Shown here: piece by piece, positions 1 through 11,653 of the stretch
How the letters are laid out: every line of letters begins with the position of its first letter
How positions within the stretch are numbered: the stretch's first letter is position 1
Source of the DNA: Salvelinus alpinus
Lineage: Eukaryota; Chordata; Actinopteri; Salmoniformes; Salmonidae
NCBI RefSeq assembly: GCF_045679555.1
Contig: NC_092092.1
Span: forward strand, 11,842,690-11,906,689
DNA length: 64,000 nt
Reading direction: 5' to 3'
Translations under genes and position numbers: made by a program
The notes under the pieces: generated by a model
Told to the model about the DNA's origin: nothing
Databases searched by the model: none
The model's input: only the letters and a program-made list of their open reading frames with translations

Positions 1-26
1 TCTGGCTGCTCATGGCTCTCTGACGG

Positions 27-465
27 CTCTGGCAGATCCTGTCTGATTGGCGGCTCTGGCAGATCCTGTCTGGTTTGCGGCTCTGGCAGATCCTGTCTGG
101 TTGGCGGCTCTGGCAGATCCTGTCTGGTTGGCGGCTCTGGCAGATCCTGTCTGGTTGGCGGCTCTGGCAGATCCTGTCTGGCGGGTGGCTCTAGCGGCTC
201 CTGTCTGGCTGACGGCTCTAGCGGCTCCTGTCTGGCGGATGGCTCTGTAGGCTCATGGCAGACGGGCGGCTTTGCAGGCTCATGGCAGACGGGCGGCTTT
301 GCAGGCTCCTGGCAGACGGATGGCTCAGACGGCGCTGGGGAGACGGATGGCTCAGATGGCGCTGGGGAGACGGATGGCTCAGATGGCGCTGGGGAGACGG
401 ATGGCTCAGATGGCGCTGGGGAGACGGATGGCTCAGATGGCGCTGGGGAGACGGATGGCTCTGGC
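27..465 (-). repeat. Coding-type 27-bp tandem repeats inside the LTR element
   Basis: Two neighbouring arrays have units of about 27 bp. One is built on GGCAGATCCTGTCTGGTTGG (about 27-195), the other on GGAGACGGATGGCTCAGATG (about 318-465), joined by intermediate units. A 27-bp unit keeps the frame (9 codons), so the arrays stay open on both strands. This is the same design as the 27-bp units at 55087-55640 in the second element. Confidence 0.8.
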
Positions 466-489
466 CGGATACGGTACACTGTAGACCTG

Positions 490-921
490 GTGCGTGGTGC
501 CGGAACTGGAGGCACCGTGCTAATGACAAGCACCTTCCTACTAGTGCGGGGAGCAGGGACAGGGCACACTGTATTCTCAAAGCCTACTCTACCCCTGATG
601 CGTGGTACCGGCACTGGTGACGCCGGGCTGAGGACAAGCACATCAGGATTAGTAGGGGGAGAATATACAGTGTGTACAGGGCTCTGGAGACGCACTGGTA
701 GCTTAGTGCGTGGGGCCGGAACTGGAGGCACCGTGCTAATGATAAGCACCTTCCTACTAGTGCGGGGAGCAGGGACAGGGCACACTGTATTCTCAAAGCC
801 TACTCTACCCCTGATGCGTGGTACCGGCACTGGTGACGCCGGGCTGAGGGCAAGCACATCAGGATTAGTAGGGGGAGAAGAAACAGTGTGTACAGGGCTC
901 TGGAGACGCACTGGTAGCTTA
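490..921 (-). repeat. Tandem duplication of a 216-bp proline-rich segment
   Basis: The segment starting GTGCGTGGTGCCGG at 490 recurs at about 706 with only a few changes. The period is 216 bp, i.e. 72 codons. Read on the minus strand it encodes VPPVPAPRT-type motifs. It is part of the LTR element body. Confidence 0.75.
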
Positions 922-1306
922 GTGCGTGGGGCCGGAACTGGAGGCACCGGGCTAGATACACGCACTACAGGGAGAGTGCGTGGAGGAGGAACAGGGCTCA
1001 GGATACGCACTGGTAGCCTAGTGCGTAGTGTAGACACTGTAGGTACTAGGCTGGGGCGGGGAGGTGGTGCCGGAAATACCGGACCGTGGAGGCGTACTGG
1101 CACTCTTGAGCATTGAGCTTGCCCAACCTTACCTGGTTGAATACTCCCGGTTGCCCGACCAGTGCGGGGAGGTGGAATAACCCGCACCGGGCTATGTAGG
1201 CGAACCGGGGAAACCATGCGTAAGGCAGGTGCCATGTATGCCGGCCCGAGGAGACGCACTGGAGACCAGACGCGTTGAGCCGGCCTCATGACACCTGGCT
1301 CAATAC

Positions 1307-1927
1307 TCAATCTAGCCCTACCAGTGCGGGGAGGTGGAATAACCCGCACTGGGCTATGCACTGTACAGGAGACACCGTGCGCTCTACTGCGTAACACGGC
1401 GCCTGCCCGTACTCCCGCTCTCCACGGTAAGCCTGGGAAGTGGGCGCAGGTCTCCTACCTGCCCTTGGCCCACTATCTCCTAGCCCCCCCCCAAGAAATT
1501 TTTGGGAATTACTCACGGGCTTTTTTGGCTTCCGTGCCAGACGCGTTCCCTCATAGCTCCGGTTCCTCTCCTCGGTAGCCTCTGCTCTCCTCAGTGCCTC
1601 CACCTGTTCCCATGGCTTTTCGGGCTTCCAGCCACGTCTCCTTGCTGCCTCCTCAAACCACCGCTCCTGGGCTTTAGCTGCCTCCCTCTCTTCCTGGGAA
1701 CGGCGATTTTCTCCTGCCTTAGCCCAGGGACCTTCTCCATTCATTATCTGCTCCCATGTCCAGAAATCCTTGTTTTTCTCCTGTCCCTTACTCCGTTTAT
1801 TTTTCCCTTGCCGCTTGGTCTTAGCGTGGTGGGTGATTCTGTAACGGCTGTCGCTCTCCTCATCCTCGGATGAGGTGAGGAGAGAAGGATCTTCAGACCA
1901 AAATGCAGCTTGAGGGAAATAAGCCAT
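1307..1927 (-). CDS. Gag-like ORF of the LTR element, N-terminus encoded in the LTR
   Basis: The frame is open for about 206 codons from the ATG at 1927, which lies inside the LTR just after AATAAA. The N-terminus reads MAYFPQAAFWSED, followed by an acidic SSEDEES stretch. A basic/charged, probably coiled-coil region comes next (KTKRQGKNKR, WTWEQIMNG, many EE/RR/AA heptad-like runs), ending in KFLGGGLGDSG. The AAFWS and WTW(E/D)(Q/E)IM motifs recur in the element at 53810. No zinc knuckle or known Gag domain was recognised, so 'Gag-like' rests on position only. The downstream proline-rich part is in broken frames. It could be a structural protein used in trans by an autonomous partner; that is inference. 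Confidence 0.5.
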   Translation of the reverse strand: MAYFPQAAFWSEDPSLLTSSEDEESDSRYRITHHAKTKRQGKNKRSKGQEKNKDFWTWEQIMNGEGPWAKAGENRRSQEEREAAKAQERWFEEAARRRGWKPEKPWEQVEALRRAEATEERNRSYEGTRLARKPKKPVSNSQKFLGGGLGDSGPRAGRRPAPTSQAYRGEREYGQAPCYAVERTVSPVQCIAQCGLFHLPALVGLD

Positions 1928-2333
1928 CTTTATTATAAATACGACGATGGCAACACGAAAACACAAACACTTTCAAATTTACAAAATAACAAAACGACGT
2001 ATACGAAACCTGAACATAAACTTACATAACTAATACGTAACACTTACGGACAGGAAACATACTACATCGAAACACACGAACAACCGAAACAATCCCGTAT
2101 GGTGTAAGACATAACACAGACACAGGAGACAATCACCCACAACGAACACTGTGACAACGCCTACCTAAATATGACTCTTAATTAGAGGAACGCCAAACAC
2201 CTGCCTCTAATTAAGAGCCATACCAGGTAACCCAAAACCAACACAGAAACAGAAAACATAGAATGCCCACCCAACCTCACGTCCTGACCAATTAACACAC
2301 AAAAACTAACAGAAATAGGTCAGGAACGTGACA
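1840..2333 (-). repeat. 5' LTR of the minus-strand TGTCACG element
   Basis: About 494 bp, beginning TGTCACG and ending CGTTACA on the minus strand. It holds an AATAAA directly followed by the ATG of the internal frame (1925-1927). Its block order (TCCTGACC, AGGCAG.TGT, CATATTTAGGTAG) parallels the LTRs at 52975 and 53810, but it is longer and clearly diverged in sequence. The inner boundary is placed by comparison with those LTRs and could be off by a few bases. Confidence 0.75.
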
Positions 2334-2349
2334 CACCCTCAAAACACAA

Positions 2350-2525
2350 TTTCAACAAATCAAATCAGATTTCATCTGTCACTTGCGGCGAATACAACAG
2401 GTACAGCAGGTACAACCTTACCGTGAAATGCTTACTTACAAGACCTTTACCAACAATGCAGAGTATGAAAATACAGGCTAAACAAACTAATGTAAAAAAA
2501 TAACAATAAAATAACAATAACGAGG
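2350..2525 (-). mobile_element. L2-type LINE 3' tail fragment
   Basis: It begins with the (TCAAA)-rich terminus and continues through CAACAGGT and GTGAAATGCTTACTTACAAG. The same sequence forms the 3' end of the L2 LINE at 6336 and of the fragment at 42147. Only the tail is present. Confidence 0.75.
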
Positions 2526-2545
2526 CTACAGTTGAAGTTTATATA

Positions 2546-4152
2546 CAGTGGGGAGAACAAGTATTTGATACACTGCCGATTTTGCAGGTTTTCCTACTTA
2601 CAAAGCATGTAGAGGTCTGTAATTTTTATCATAGGTACACTTCAACTGTGAGAGACGGAATCTAAAACAAAAATCCAGAAAATCACATTGTATGATTTTT
2701 AAGTAAATAATTTGCATTTTATTGCATGACATAAGTATTTGATACATCAGAAAAGCAGAACTTAATATTTGGTACAGAAACCTTTGTGTGCAATTACAGA
2801 GATCATACGTTTCCTGTAGTTCTTGACCAGGTTTGCACACACTGCAGCAGGGATTTTGGCCCACTCCTCCATACAGACCTTCTCCAGATCCTTCAGGTTT
2901 CGGGGCTGTCGCTGGGCAATACGGACTTTCAGCTCCCTCCAAAGATTTTCTATTGGGTTCAGGTCTGGAGACTGGCTAGGCCACTCCAGGACCTTGAGAT
3001 GCTTCTTACGGAGCCACTCCTTAGTTGCCCTGGCTGTGTGTTTCGGGTCGTTGTCATGCTGGAAGAACCAGCCACGACCCATCTTCAATGCTCTTACTGA
3101 GGGAAGGAGGTTGTTGGCCAAGATCTCGCGATACATGGCCCCATCCATCCTCCCCTCAATACGGTGCAGTCGTCCTGTCCCCTTTGCAGAAAAGCATCCC
3201 CAAAGAATGATGTTTCCACCTCCATGCTTCACGGTTGGGATGGTGTTCTTGGGGTTGTACTCATCCTTCTTCTTCCTCCAAACACGGCGAGTGGAGTTTA
3301 GACCAAAAAGCTCTATTTTTGTCTCATCAGACCACATGACCTTCTCCCATTCCTCCTCTGGATCATCCAGATGGTCATTGGCAAACTTCAGACGGGCCTG
3401 GACATGCGCTGGCTTGAGCAGGGGGATCTTGCGTGCGCTGCAGGATTTTAATCCATGACGGCATGGTGTGTTACTAATGGTTTTCTTTGAGACTGTGGTC
3501 CCAGCTCTCTTCAGGTCATTGACCAGGTCCTGCCGTGTAGTTCTGGGCTGATCCCTCACCTTCCTCATGATCATTGATGCCCCACGAGGTGAGATCTTGC
3601 ATGGAGCCCCAGACCGAGGGTGATTGACCGTCATCTTGAACTTCTTCCATTTTCTAATAATTGCGCCAACAGTTGTTTCCTTCTCACCAAGCTGCTTGCC
3701 TATTGTCCTGTAGCCCATCCCAGCCTTGTGCAGGTCTACAATTTTATCCCTGATGTCCTTACACAGCTCTCTGGTCTTGGCCATTGTGGAGAGGTTGGAA
3801 TCTGTTTGATTGAGTGTGTGGACAGGTGTCTTTTATACAGGTAACGAGTTCAAACAGGTGCAGTTAATACAGGTAATGAGTGGAGAACAGGAGGGCTTCT
3901 TAAAGAAAAACTATCAGGTCTGTGAGAGCCGGAATTCTTACTGGTTGGTAGGTGATCAAATACTTATGTCATGCAATAAAATGCAAATTAATTATTTAAA
4001 AATCATACAATGTGATTTTCTGGATTTTTGTTTTAGATTCCGTCTCTCACAGTTGAAGTGTACCTATGATAAAAATTACAGACCTCTACATGCTTTGTAA
4101 GTAGGAAAACCTGCAAAATCGGCAGTGTATCAAATACTTGTTCTCCCCACTG
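2546..4152 (-). mobile_element. Complete Tc1/mariner transposon, apparently intact
   Basis: The ends are CAGTGGGGAGAA and its reverse complement, flanked on both sides by TA, the usual Tc1 target duplication. The inverted repeats are about 205 bp long (2546-2750 and about 3948-4152) and nearly identical by eye. Each carries a second GTATTTGATAC motif at its inner edge, like the IR/DR layout of fish Tc1 elements. A full-length transposase frame lies between them. It sits inside an older Tc1. Intact ends plus an open frame make this the best candidate for an autonomous DNA transposon in the window. Confidence 0.9.
2762..3784 (-). CDS. Tc1-like transposase, full-length (340 aa)
   Basis: This DDE transposase would bind the element's own inverted repeats in the nucleus and cut and paste the DNA into TA sites. 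It is open from [14 protein letters not shown] to the stop, 340 residues, the usual length for fish Tc1 transposases. Residues 1-115 form the paired-like helix-turn-helix DNA-binding region ([19 protein letters not shown]). The catalytic triad is visible: D153 in [10 protein letters not shown]244 in [10 protein letters not shown] and E279 in NPIENLW, giving DD34E spacing. The glycine-rich [14 protein letters not shown] segment is present. No stop or frameshift was found. NTPCRHGL at 105-112 looks slightly altered from the usual motif. Whether it is expressed or active cannot be told from sequence. Confidence 0.9.
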   Translation of the reverse strand: MAKTRELCKDIRDKIVDLHKAGMGYRTIGKQLGEKETTVGAIIRKWKKFKMTVNHPRSGAPCKISPRGASMIMRKVRDQPRTTRQDLVNDLKRAGTTVSKKTISNTPCRHGLKSCSARKIPLLKPAHVQARLKFANDHLDDPEEEWEKVMWSDETKIELFGLNSTRRVWRKKKDEYNPKNTIPTVKHGGGNIILWGCFSAKGTGRLHRIEGRMDGAMYREILANNLLPSVRALKMGRGWFFQHDNDPKHTARATKEWLRKKHLKVLEWPSQSPDLNPIENLWRELKVRIAQRQPRNLKDLEKVCMEEWAKIPAAVCANLVKNYRKRMISVIAHKGFCTKY

Positions 4153-4995
4153 TATACTTAGGTTACAGTCATTAAAACTCGTTTTTCAACCACTCTACAA
4201 ATTTCTTGTAAACAAACTATAGTTTTGGCAAGTCGGTAAAGACATTTACTTTGTGCATGACACAAGTAATATTTCCAACAATTGTTTACAGACAGATTAT
4301 TTCACTTATAATTCACTGTATCACAATTCCAGTGGGTCAGAAGTTTACATACACTAAGTTGACTGTGACTTTAAACAGCTTGGGAAATTCCAGAAAATGA
4401 TGGAAAATGATTTAGAAGCTTCTGATGGGATAATTGACATCATTTGAGTCAATTGGAGGTGTACCTGTGGATGTATTTCAAGGCCTACCTTCAAACTCAG
4501 TGCCTCTTTGCTTGACATCATGGGAAAATCAAAAGAAATCAGCCAAGACCTCAGAAAAAAAAGTCTGGTTCATCCTTGGGAGCAATTTCCAAATGCCTGA
4601 AGGTACCACGTTCATCTGTACAAACAATAGTACGCAAGTATAAACACCATGGGACCACGCAGCCGTCATACCGCTCAGGAAGGAGACGCTTTCTGTCTCC
4701 TAGAGATTAACGTTCTTTGGTGTGAAAAGTGCAAATCAATCCCAGAACAACAGCAAAGGACCTTGTGAAGATGCTGGAGGAAACAGGTACAAAAGTATCT
4801 ATATCCACTGTAAAACGAGTCCTATATCGACATAACCTGAAAGGCCGCTCAGCAAGGAAGAAACCACTGCTCCAAAACCACCATTAAAAAGCCAGACTAC
4901 GGTTTACAACTGCACATGGGGGACAAAGATCGTACTTTTTGGAGAAATGTCCTCTCGTCTGATGAATCAATAATAGAACTGTTTTGCCATAATGA

Positions 4996-5145
<150 letters not shown>

Positions 5146-5224
5146 TAGGACAATTATGTGGATATATTGAAGTAACGTCTCAAGACATCAGTCAGGAAGT
5201 TAAAGCTTGGTCGCATATTGCATA

Positions 5225-5999
5225 ACATCATATTGATCAGAAATACAGGGTTGACATTGTTAATGTTGTAATTGACTATTGTAGCTGGAAACGGCTGATT
5301 TTTAATGGAATATCTATATAGGCGTACAGAGGCCCATTATCAGCAACCATTGTTCCTGTGTTCCAATGGCACGTTGTGTTGACTAATCCAAGTTCATCAT
5401 TTTAAAAGGCTAATTGATCATTAGAAAACCCTTTTGCAATTATGCTAGCACAGCTGAAAACTGTTGTCCTGATTAAAGAAGCAATAAAACGGTCCTTCTT
5501 TAGACTAGTTGAGTATCTCAAGCATCAGCATTTTTTGGTTCGATTACAGGCTCAAAATGGCCAGAAACATGGACTTTCTTCTGAAACTCGTCAGTCTATT
5601 CTTGTTCTGAGAAATGAAGGCTAATCCATGTGAGAAATTGCTAAGAAACTGAAGATCTCGTACAATGCTGTGTACTACTCCCTTCACAGAACAACGCAAA
5701 CTGGGTCTAACCAAAATAGAAAGAGGAGTGGGAGGCCCCGGTGCACAACTGAGCGAGAGGACAAGTACATTAGAGGGTCTAGTTTGAGAAACAGACGCCT
5801 CACTAGTCCTCAACTGGCAGCTTCATTAAATAGTACCCAAAACAACAGTCTCAACGTCAACAGTGAAGAGGCGACTCCGGGATGCTGGCCTATGCAGAGT
5901 TGCAAAGAAAAAGCCATATCTCAGACTGGCCAATAAAAATAAAAGATTAAGATGGGCGAAAGAACACAGACACTGGACAGAGGAACTCTGCCTAGAAGG
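5225..5999 (+). mobile_element. Truncated Tc1-derived element with transposase N-terminus remnant
   Basis: The sequence from ATTGATCAGAAATACAG to GCCTAGAAGGCCAGCAT is the same family as the fold-back copy at 36990-38015. It contains a degraded transposase N-terminus (ETRQSILVLRNEG; YYSLHRTTQTGSNQNRKRSGRPRC) in shifted frames. Both terminal repeats are missing. It abuts the LINE starting near 6000. Confidence 0.75.
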
Positions 6000-6335
6000 C
6001 CAGCATCTGTTTAACAGTCTAATGGCCTGGAGATAGAAACTGTTTATCAGTCTCTCCTCCCAGCTTTGATGCACCTGTTTTCTTCTCCTCTTTCTAGATG
6101 ATAGCAGGGTGACCAGGTCCTGTTTCGGGTGGCTGAGGTCCTTGATGATCTTCTTGGACTTCCTGTGACACCGGGCTGACCTCAACACCATCTGGAGAGC
6201 CCTGTGTTTGCAGACTGTGCAATTGTCGTACCAGAGGTTGATACAACCCGACAGGATGCTCTCAATGGTGCATCTGTAGAAGTTTATGATGGTTTTAGGG
6301 GCCAAGCTGGATGTCTTTAGCCTCCCGAGGTTGAA

Positions 6336-9300
6336 TCAAATCAAATCAAAGTTTATTTGTCACGTGCACCATATACAACAGGTGTAGACCTTACAGTGAA
6401 ATGCTTACTTACAGGCTCTAACCAATAGTGCAAAAAAGGTATTAGCACACAATGCAAATAGTCCGGGTAGCCATTTGATTACCTGTTCAGGAGTCTTATG
6501 GCTTGGGGGTAAAAACTGTTGAGAAGCCTTTTTGTCCTAGACTTGACTTGGCACTCCGGTACCGCTTGCCATGCGGTAGTAGAGAGAACAGTCTATGACT
6601 GGGGTGGCTGGGGTCTTTGACAATTTTTAGGGCCTTCCTCTGACACCGCCTGGTGTAGAGGTCCTGGATGGCAGGCAGCTTAGCCCCAGTGATGTACGCA
6701 CTACCCTCTGTAGTGCCTTGCGGTCAAAGGCCGAGCAATTGCCGTACCAGGCAGTGATGCAACCAGTCAGGATGCTCTCGATGTTGCAGCTGTAGAACCT
6801 TTTGAGGATCTCAGGACCCATGCCAAAACTTTTTAGTTTCCTGAGGGGAATAGGTTTTGTCGTGCCCTCTTCACGACTGTCTTGGTGTGTTTGGACCATT
6901 CTAGTTTGTTGTTGATGTGGACACCAAAGAACTTGAAGCTCTCAACCTGCTCCACTACAGCCCAGTTGAGGAGAATGGGGGCGTGCTCGGTCCTCCTTTT
7001 CCTGTACTCCACAATCATCTCATTAGTCTTGGTTACGTTGAGGGATAGGTTGTTATTCTGGCACCACCCGGCCAGGTCTCTGACTTCCTCCCTATAGGCT
7101 GTCTCGTCGTTGTCGGTGATCAGGCCTACCACTGTTGTGTCATCGGCAAACTTAATGATGGTGTTGGAGTCGTGCCCGGCCATGCAGTCGTGGGTGAACA
7201 GGGAGTACAGGAGGGGACTGAGCACGCACCCCTGGGAGCTCCAGTGTTGAGGATCAGCGTGGCAGATGTTTTGCTACCTACCCTCACCACCTGGGGGCGG
7301 CCCGTCAGGAAGTCAGGATCCAGTTGCAGATGGAGTCCCAGGATCCTTAGCTTAGTGATGAGCTTTGAGGGTAATATGGTGTTAAACGCTGAGCTGTAGT
7401 CAATGAATAGCATTCTCACATAATTTCCAGTTGGGAAAGGGCAGTGTGGAGTGCAATAGAGATTGCATCATATGTGGATCTGTTTGGGCGGTATGCAAAT
7501 GGGAGTGGGTCTAGGGTTTCTGGGATAATGGTGTTGATGTGAGCCATTACCAACCTTTCAAAGCACTTCATGGCTACGGACATCAGTGCTACGGATCTGT
7601 AGTCATTTTGGAAGGTTGCCATTGTGTTCTTGGGCACAGGGACTATGGTGGTCTGCTTGAAACATGTTGGTATTACAGACTCAATCAGGGACATGTTGAA
7701 AATGTCAGTGAACACACCTGTCAGTTGGTCAGCACATGTCCGGAGCACACGTCCTGGTAATCCGTCTGGCCCCGCAGCCTTGTGTATGTTGACCTGTTTA
7801 AAGGTCTTACTCACGTCGGCTACAGAGAGCGTGATCACACAGTCGTCCAGACATCTGATGCTCTCATGCATGCCTTGAAGCGAGCATAGAAGTGATTTAG
7901 CTCGTCTGGTAGGCTTGTGTCACTGGGCAGCTCGTGGCTGTGCCTCCCTTTGTAGTCTGTAATAGTTTGCAAGCCCTGCCACATAAGACGAGCGTCGGAG
8001 CCGGTGTAGTATGATTCAATCTTAGCCCTGTATTGAGGCTTTACCTGTTTGATGGTTCGTCGCAGGGCATAGCAGGATTTCTTGTAAGCTTCCGGGTTAG
8101 AGTCCCGCACCTTGAAAGCGGCAGCTCTACCCTTTAGCTCAGTGCGAATGTTGCCTGTAATCCATGGCTTCTGGTTGGGGTATGTACGTACAGCCACTGT
8201 GGGGACGACGTCCTCGATGCACTTATTGATAAAGCCAGTGACTGATGTGGTGTACTCCTCAATGCCATCGGAATAATCCCGAAACATGTTCCAGTCTGTG
8301 ATAGCAAAACAGTCCTGTAGTTTAGCATCTGCTTCATCTGACCACTTTTTTATAGACCGAGTCACTGGTGCTTCCTGTTTTAATTTTTGCTTGTAAGCAG
8401 GAATCAGGAGGATAGAGTTGTGATCGGATTTACCAAATGGAGGGCGAGGGAGAGCTTTGTACGCGTCTCTGTGTGTGGAGTACAGGTGATCTAGAATTTT
8501 TTTCCCTCTGGTTGCACATTTAATATTTTGATGGAAATTTGGTAGAACTGATTTAAGTTTCCCTGCATTAAAGTCTCCGGCCACTAGGAGCGCCGCCTCT
8601 GGGTGAGTGGTTTCCTGTTTGCTTATTTCCTTATACAGCTGACTGAGTGCGGTCTTAGTGCCCACATCTGTCTGTGGTGGTAAATAAACAGCCACGAAAA
8701 GTATAGCTGAAAACTCTCTAGGCAAGTAGTGTGGCCTGCAATTTATCACAATATACTCTACTTCGGGCGAGCAAAATCTAGAGACTTCCTTAGATTTCGT
8801 GCACTACAAATATGCACAGCCCGCCCCCCTCGTCTTACCGGAGTGTGCTGAGTGTGCTTACCGGAGTGTGCTGTTCTATCTTGCCGGTGAAGCGTGTATC
8901 CCGCTAGCTGAATATCCATGTCGTCATTCAGCCACGATTCCGTGAAACATAGGATATTACAGTTTTTGATGTCCCGTTGGTAGGATATTCGTGATCGTAC
9001 CTCGTCTAGTTTATAGTCCAATGATTGCACGTTGACGAGTAGTATTGACGGTAACGGCAGCTTTCCCACTCGCCTTCTCCGGGTCCTGACCAGGTATCTG
9101 GCTCTTTGTCCTCTGTACCTGCGTTGTTTCCTCTTGCAGATAACGGGGATGTTGGCCCTGTCGGGTATTTGGAGAATGTCTTGTATGTCTTGCTTGTTGA
9201 AGAAAAAATCTTTGTCTAATCCGAGGTGAGTGATCGCTGTCCTGATATCAGAAGCTCTTTTTTGCCGTAAGATACGGTTGCAGAAACATTATGTACAAAA

Positions 9301-9390
9301 TAGGTTACAAATAACGCGAAAGAAAACACATAATAGCAAAATTGTTTGGGTGCACGTAAAACTGCTGCCATTTCTTCCGGTGCAATTACA
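6336..9390 (-). mobile_element. L2-type LINE nested in another LINE, with 6-bp target duplication
   Basis: The element is bounded by GTTGAA at 6330-6335 and 9391-9396. Removing it and one GTTGAA rejoins the host LINE. Its 3' end (left side) is the TTTGATTTGATTT-type tail common in fish L2 elements. About 3.05 kb remain, covering endonuclease, linker, reverse transcriptase and 3' tail plus roughly 320 bp upstream of the first recognisable endonuclease residue. Confidence 0.85.
6627..9069 (-). pseudogene. Endonuclease-reverse transcriptase ORF of the L2 LINE, frame-broken
   Basis: Read on the minus strand, the AP-type endonuclease begins near 9069 (LLVNVQSLDYKLDE, CFTESWLND) and continues at 8749-7835 (AVYLPPQ, LLVAGDFNAGKL, GKSDHNSILL). 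A linker follows (YPNQKPWITGNIR; YTGSDARLMWQGLQTIT). Reverse transcriptase motifs come next in three frames: [50 protein letters not shown] (about 7126-7155) and NLSLNVTKTNEMIV. Frame changes near 8750, 7860, 7420, 7200 and 6850 show it is dead. In life it would nick target DNA and copy its own RNA there. Confidence 0.85.
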
Positions 9391-10345
9391 GTTGAAGAGG
9401 CGCTGTTGCTGAGGAACTGGAAGGTTTTAACCCTCTAAATTGTGGCCCCGTCGATGTGGATGAGGATGTGCTCTCTTTGTCATCTCATGTGGTCCACTAT
9501 CAGCTCTTTCATTTTGTTGATGTTGAGGGAGAGTTTATTTTCCTGGCACCATTCCTCAAGGGCTTTCACCTCCTCCCTGTACTTTATACTGTCTCGTCAT
9601 TGTTGGTAATCAGGCCTACTACTGTTGTGTCGTCAGCAAACTTGATGATTGAGTTGGAGATGTGCGTTGCTTCACAGTCATGGTTGAACAGGAAGTACAG
9701 GCGGGGGAGGAGCACGCACCCCTGTGGGGCCCCCATGTTGAGGATCAGCGTGGCGGAGGTGTTGTTGCCTACCTTCACCACTGACCCAGGGCCCTGAGCT
9801 TAGTGATGAGCTTTGAGAGCACTATGGTGTTAAAGTCGAGGAACAGCATTCTGTGGGATGGGCAGTGTGCCTTGCAATGACGATTGTGTCGTTTGTGGAT
9901 GTGTTGGGAGTCTAAGTTGTCGGGTAAGGTAGAGGTCATATGGTCCTTAACTAGCCTCTCAATGCACTTCAAGAATACAGAAGTGAGTGCTATGGGGCGA
10001 TAGTCATTTAGTTCAGTTACCTTTGCTATTTTAGGTCCAGGAATAATGGTGAACATTTTGAAGGAAGTGTGGGGGACAACGGACAGGGATATGGAGAGAT
10101 TGAATATATCTGTAAACACTCCAGCCAGCTGGTCTGCACATGCTCTGAGGAATCGGTTTGGAATGCCGTCTGGGCCGGTAGCCCTGCGAGGGTTAACACG
10201 CTTAAATGATTTACTCACGTCGGCCACAGAGAACAAGAGCACACAGTCCTTATGAGCGGAGGGGGCCCACGTCGGCGACTTGATGTTGTTTTCCTCAAAG
10301 TGGGCGAAGGAGGTGTTTAGCTTATCCGGGAGTGAGGCATCGTTA

Positions 10346-10632
10346 GATCAACACTGTAACCCTGCTGAGAGCACTGAAACACAAATCTGACATTTCATCA
10401 GAACTCAGTGTGCAGTGCAGGGTTGCTCCTGTGCAGTGGCTAACAAGATATTAAATATAAAGGAGCTGATTGACATCTTCAAAATCACGAATAAGATTAC
10501 AGAATCATTTATAATATTAAACTGAAATATATTCTGCTATCCATGGGCTGAGTTGTTTCAAAAGGCATGCTAAATGAGGAGAATCTAGGTCAGGGATGTG
10601 CATCTGGGCAGGCCCCTTTTGAAGACACTTTA
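10346..10632. other. Short unassigned interval
   Basis: No open frame, terminal repeat or familiar repeat was seen between the 5'-truncated LINE and the Tc1-like element. It may be original genomic DNA. Confidence 0.4.
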
Positions 10633-11653
10633 ATATACACTGAACAAAAATACACTAAACAAAAATATAAATGCAACATGTAAAGTGTTGGTCCCATGTT
10701 TCATGAGCTGAAATAAAAGATCCCAGAAATGTTCTATATGCACAAAAAGCATATTTCTCTCAAATGTGTTTACAGCCCTGTTAGTGATAATTTCTCCTCT
10801 GCTAAGATAATCCATCCCCCTGGCAGGTGTGGCATATCAAGAAGCTGATGAAACATCATGATCATTACGCAGGTGCACCTTGTGCCGGGGACAATAAAAG
10901 CACACTCTAAATTGCACAGTTATGTCACACAACACAATGCCACAGATGTCTCAAGTTTTGAGGGAGAGTGCAATTGGCATGCTGACTGCAGGAATGTCCA
11001 CCAGAGCTGTTGCCAGAGAATTGAATGTTAATTTCTATACCATAAGCCGCCTCCAACTTCGTTTTATAGAATTTGGCAGTACGTCCACCCGGTCTCACAA
11101 CCGCAGACCACGTGTATGGTTTTGTGTGGGCGAGTGGTTTGCTGATGTCAATATTGTGAACAGAGTGCCCCATGGTGGCGGTGGGGTTATGGTATGGACA
11201 GGCGTAAGCTACAGACAATGAACACAATTGCATTTTTTCAATGGTAATTTGATACCGTGATGAGATCCTGAGGCCCATTGTCGTTCCATTCATCTGCCGC
11301 CATCACTTCATGTTTCATCACGGTAATGCATGGCCCCATGTCGCAAGGATCTGTACACAATTCCTGGAAGCTGAAAATGTCCCAGTTCTTCCATGGCCTG
11401 CATACCCACCAGACATTTCAGTCATTGAGCATGTTTGGAATGCTCTGGATCAACGTGTACGATGCTCTGGATTGACGTGTACGACATGTTCCAGTACCCA
11501 CCAATATCCAGCAACTTCACACAGCCATTGAAGAGGAGTGGGACGACATTCCACAGGCCACAATTAACAGCCTGATCAAATCTATGCGAAGGAGATGTGT
11601 TGCGCTGCACGATGCAAATGGTGGTCACACCAGATACTGACTGGTTTTCAGAA
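10633..11653 (+). mobile_element. Tc1-like element with internal deletion and missing right end
   Basis: The left TIR is present as ACACTGAACAAAAATA (with a small duplication) and leads to a transposase start MSQVLRESAIGMLTAGMSTRAVARELN. After RRPRV (about 11115) the frame jumps to WFCVGEWFADVNIVNRVPHGGGGVMVW, so the middle of the gene, with the first catalytic residue, is gone. The C-terminal part is in other frames to TTGPRYZ-like sequence GGHTRY near 11637. The right TIR is replaced by LINE sequence at about 11654. Confidence 0.8.

Larger units (their letters stand above)
1..2333 (-). mobile_element. Partial non-autonomous LTR retroelement, TGTCACG type
   Basis: On the minus strand an LTR starts TGTCACG at 2333 and ends near CGTTACA at 1840. 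It is followed leftwards by a reading frame that starts inside the LTR, then a GC-rich body of coding-type tandem repeats. The body encodes the motif PVPAPRT on the minus strand around 490-1030, as does the plus-strand element at 53810-56138, so both belong to one superfamily. No reverse transcriptase, integrase or protease motif is visible, hence non-autonomous. The left LTR and target duplication lie outside the window, so full length is unknown. Confidence 0.8.
6000..10345 (-). mobile_element. Older LINE (L2/CR1-like), split by the L2 insertion
   Basis: The 3' portion (6000-6335) and the RT portion (9391-about 10345) are parts of one minus-strand element separated by the insertion at 6336-9390. 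Reading leftwards: SVADVSKSFKRVNPRRATGPDGIPNR (RT start), [35 protein letters not shown] (active site near 9617-9640), then FYRCTIESILSGCI in the 3' part. The endonuclease half is absent, so it is 5'-truncated. Frames are broken and it is not functional. Confidence 0.8.

Noticed and set aside
490-1116. 208-codon plus-strand ORF (VRGAGTGGTV repeats)
   Set aside because: It is antisense to the LTR element. The motif shared with the second element (PVPAPRT) is on the minus strand.
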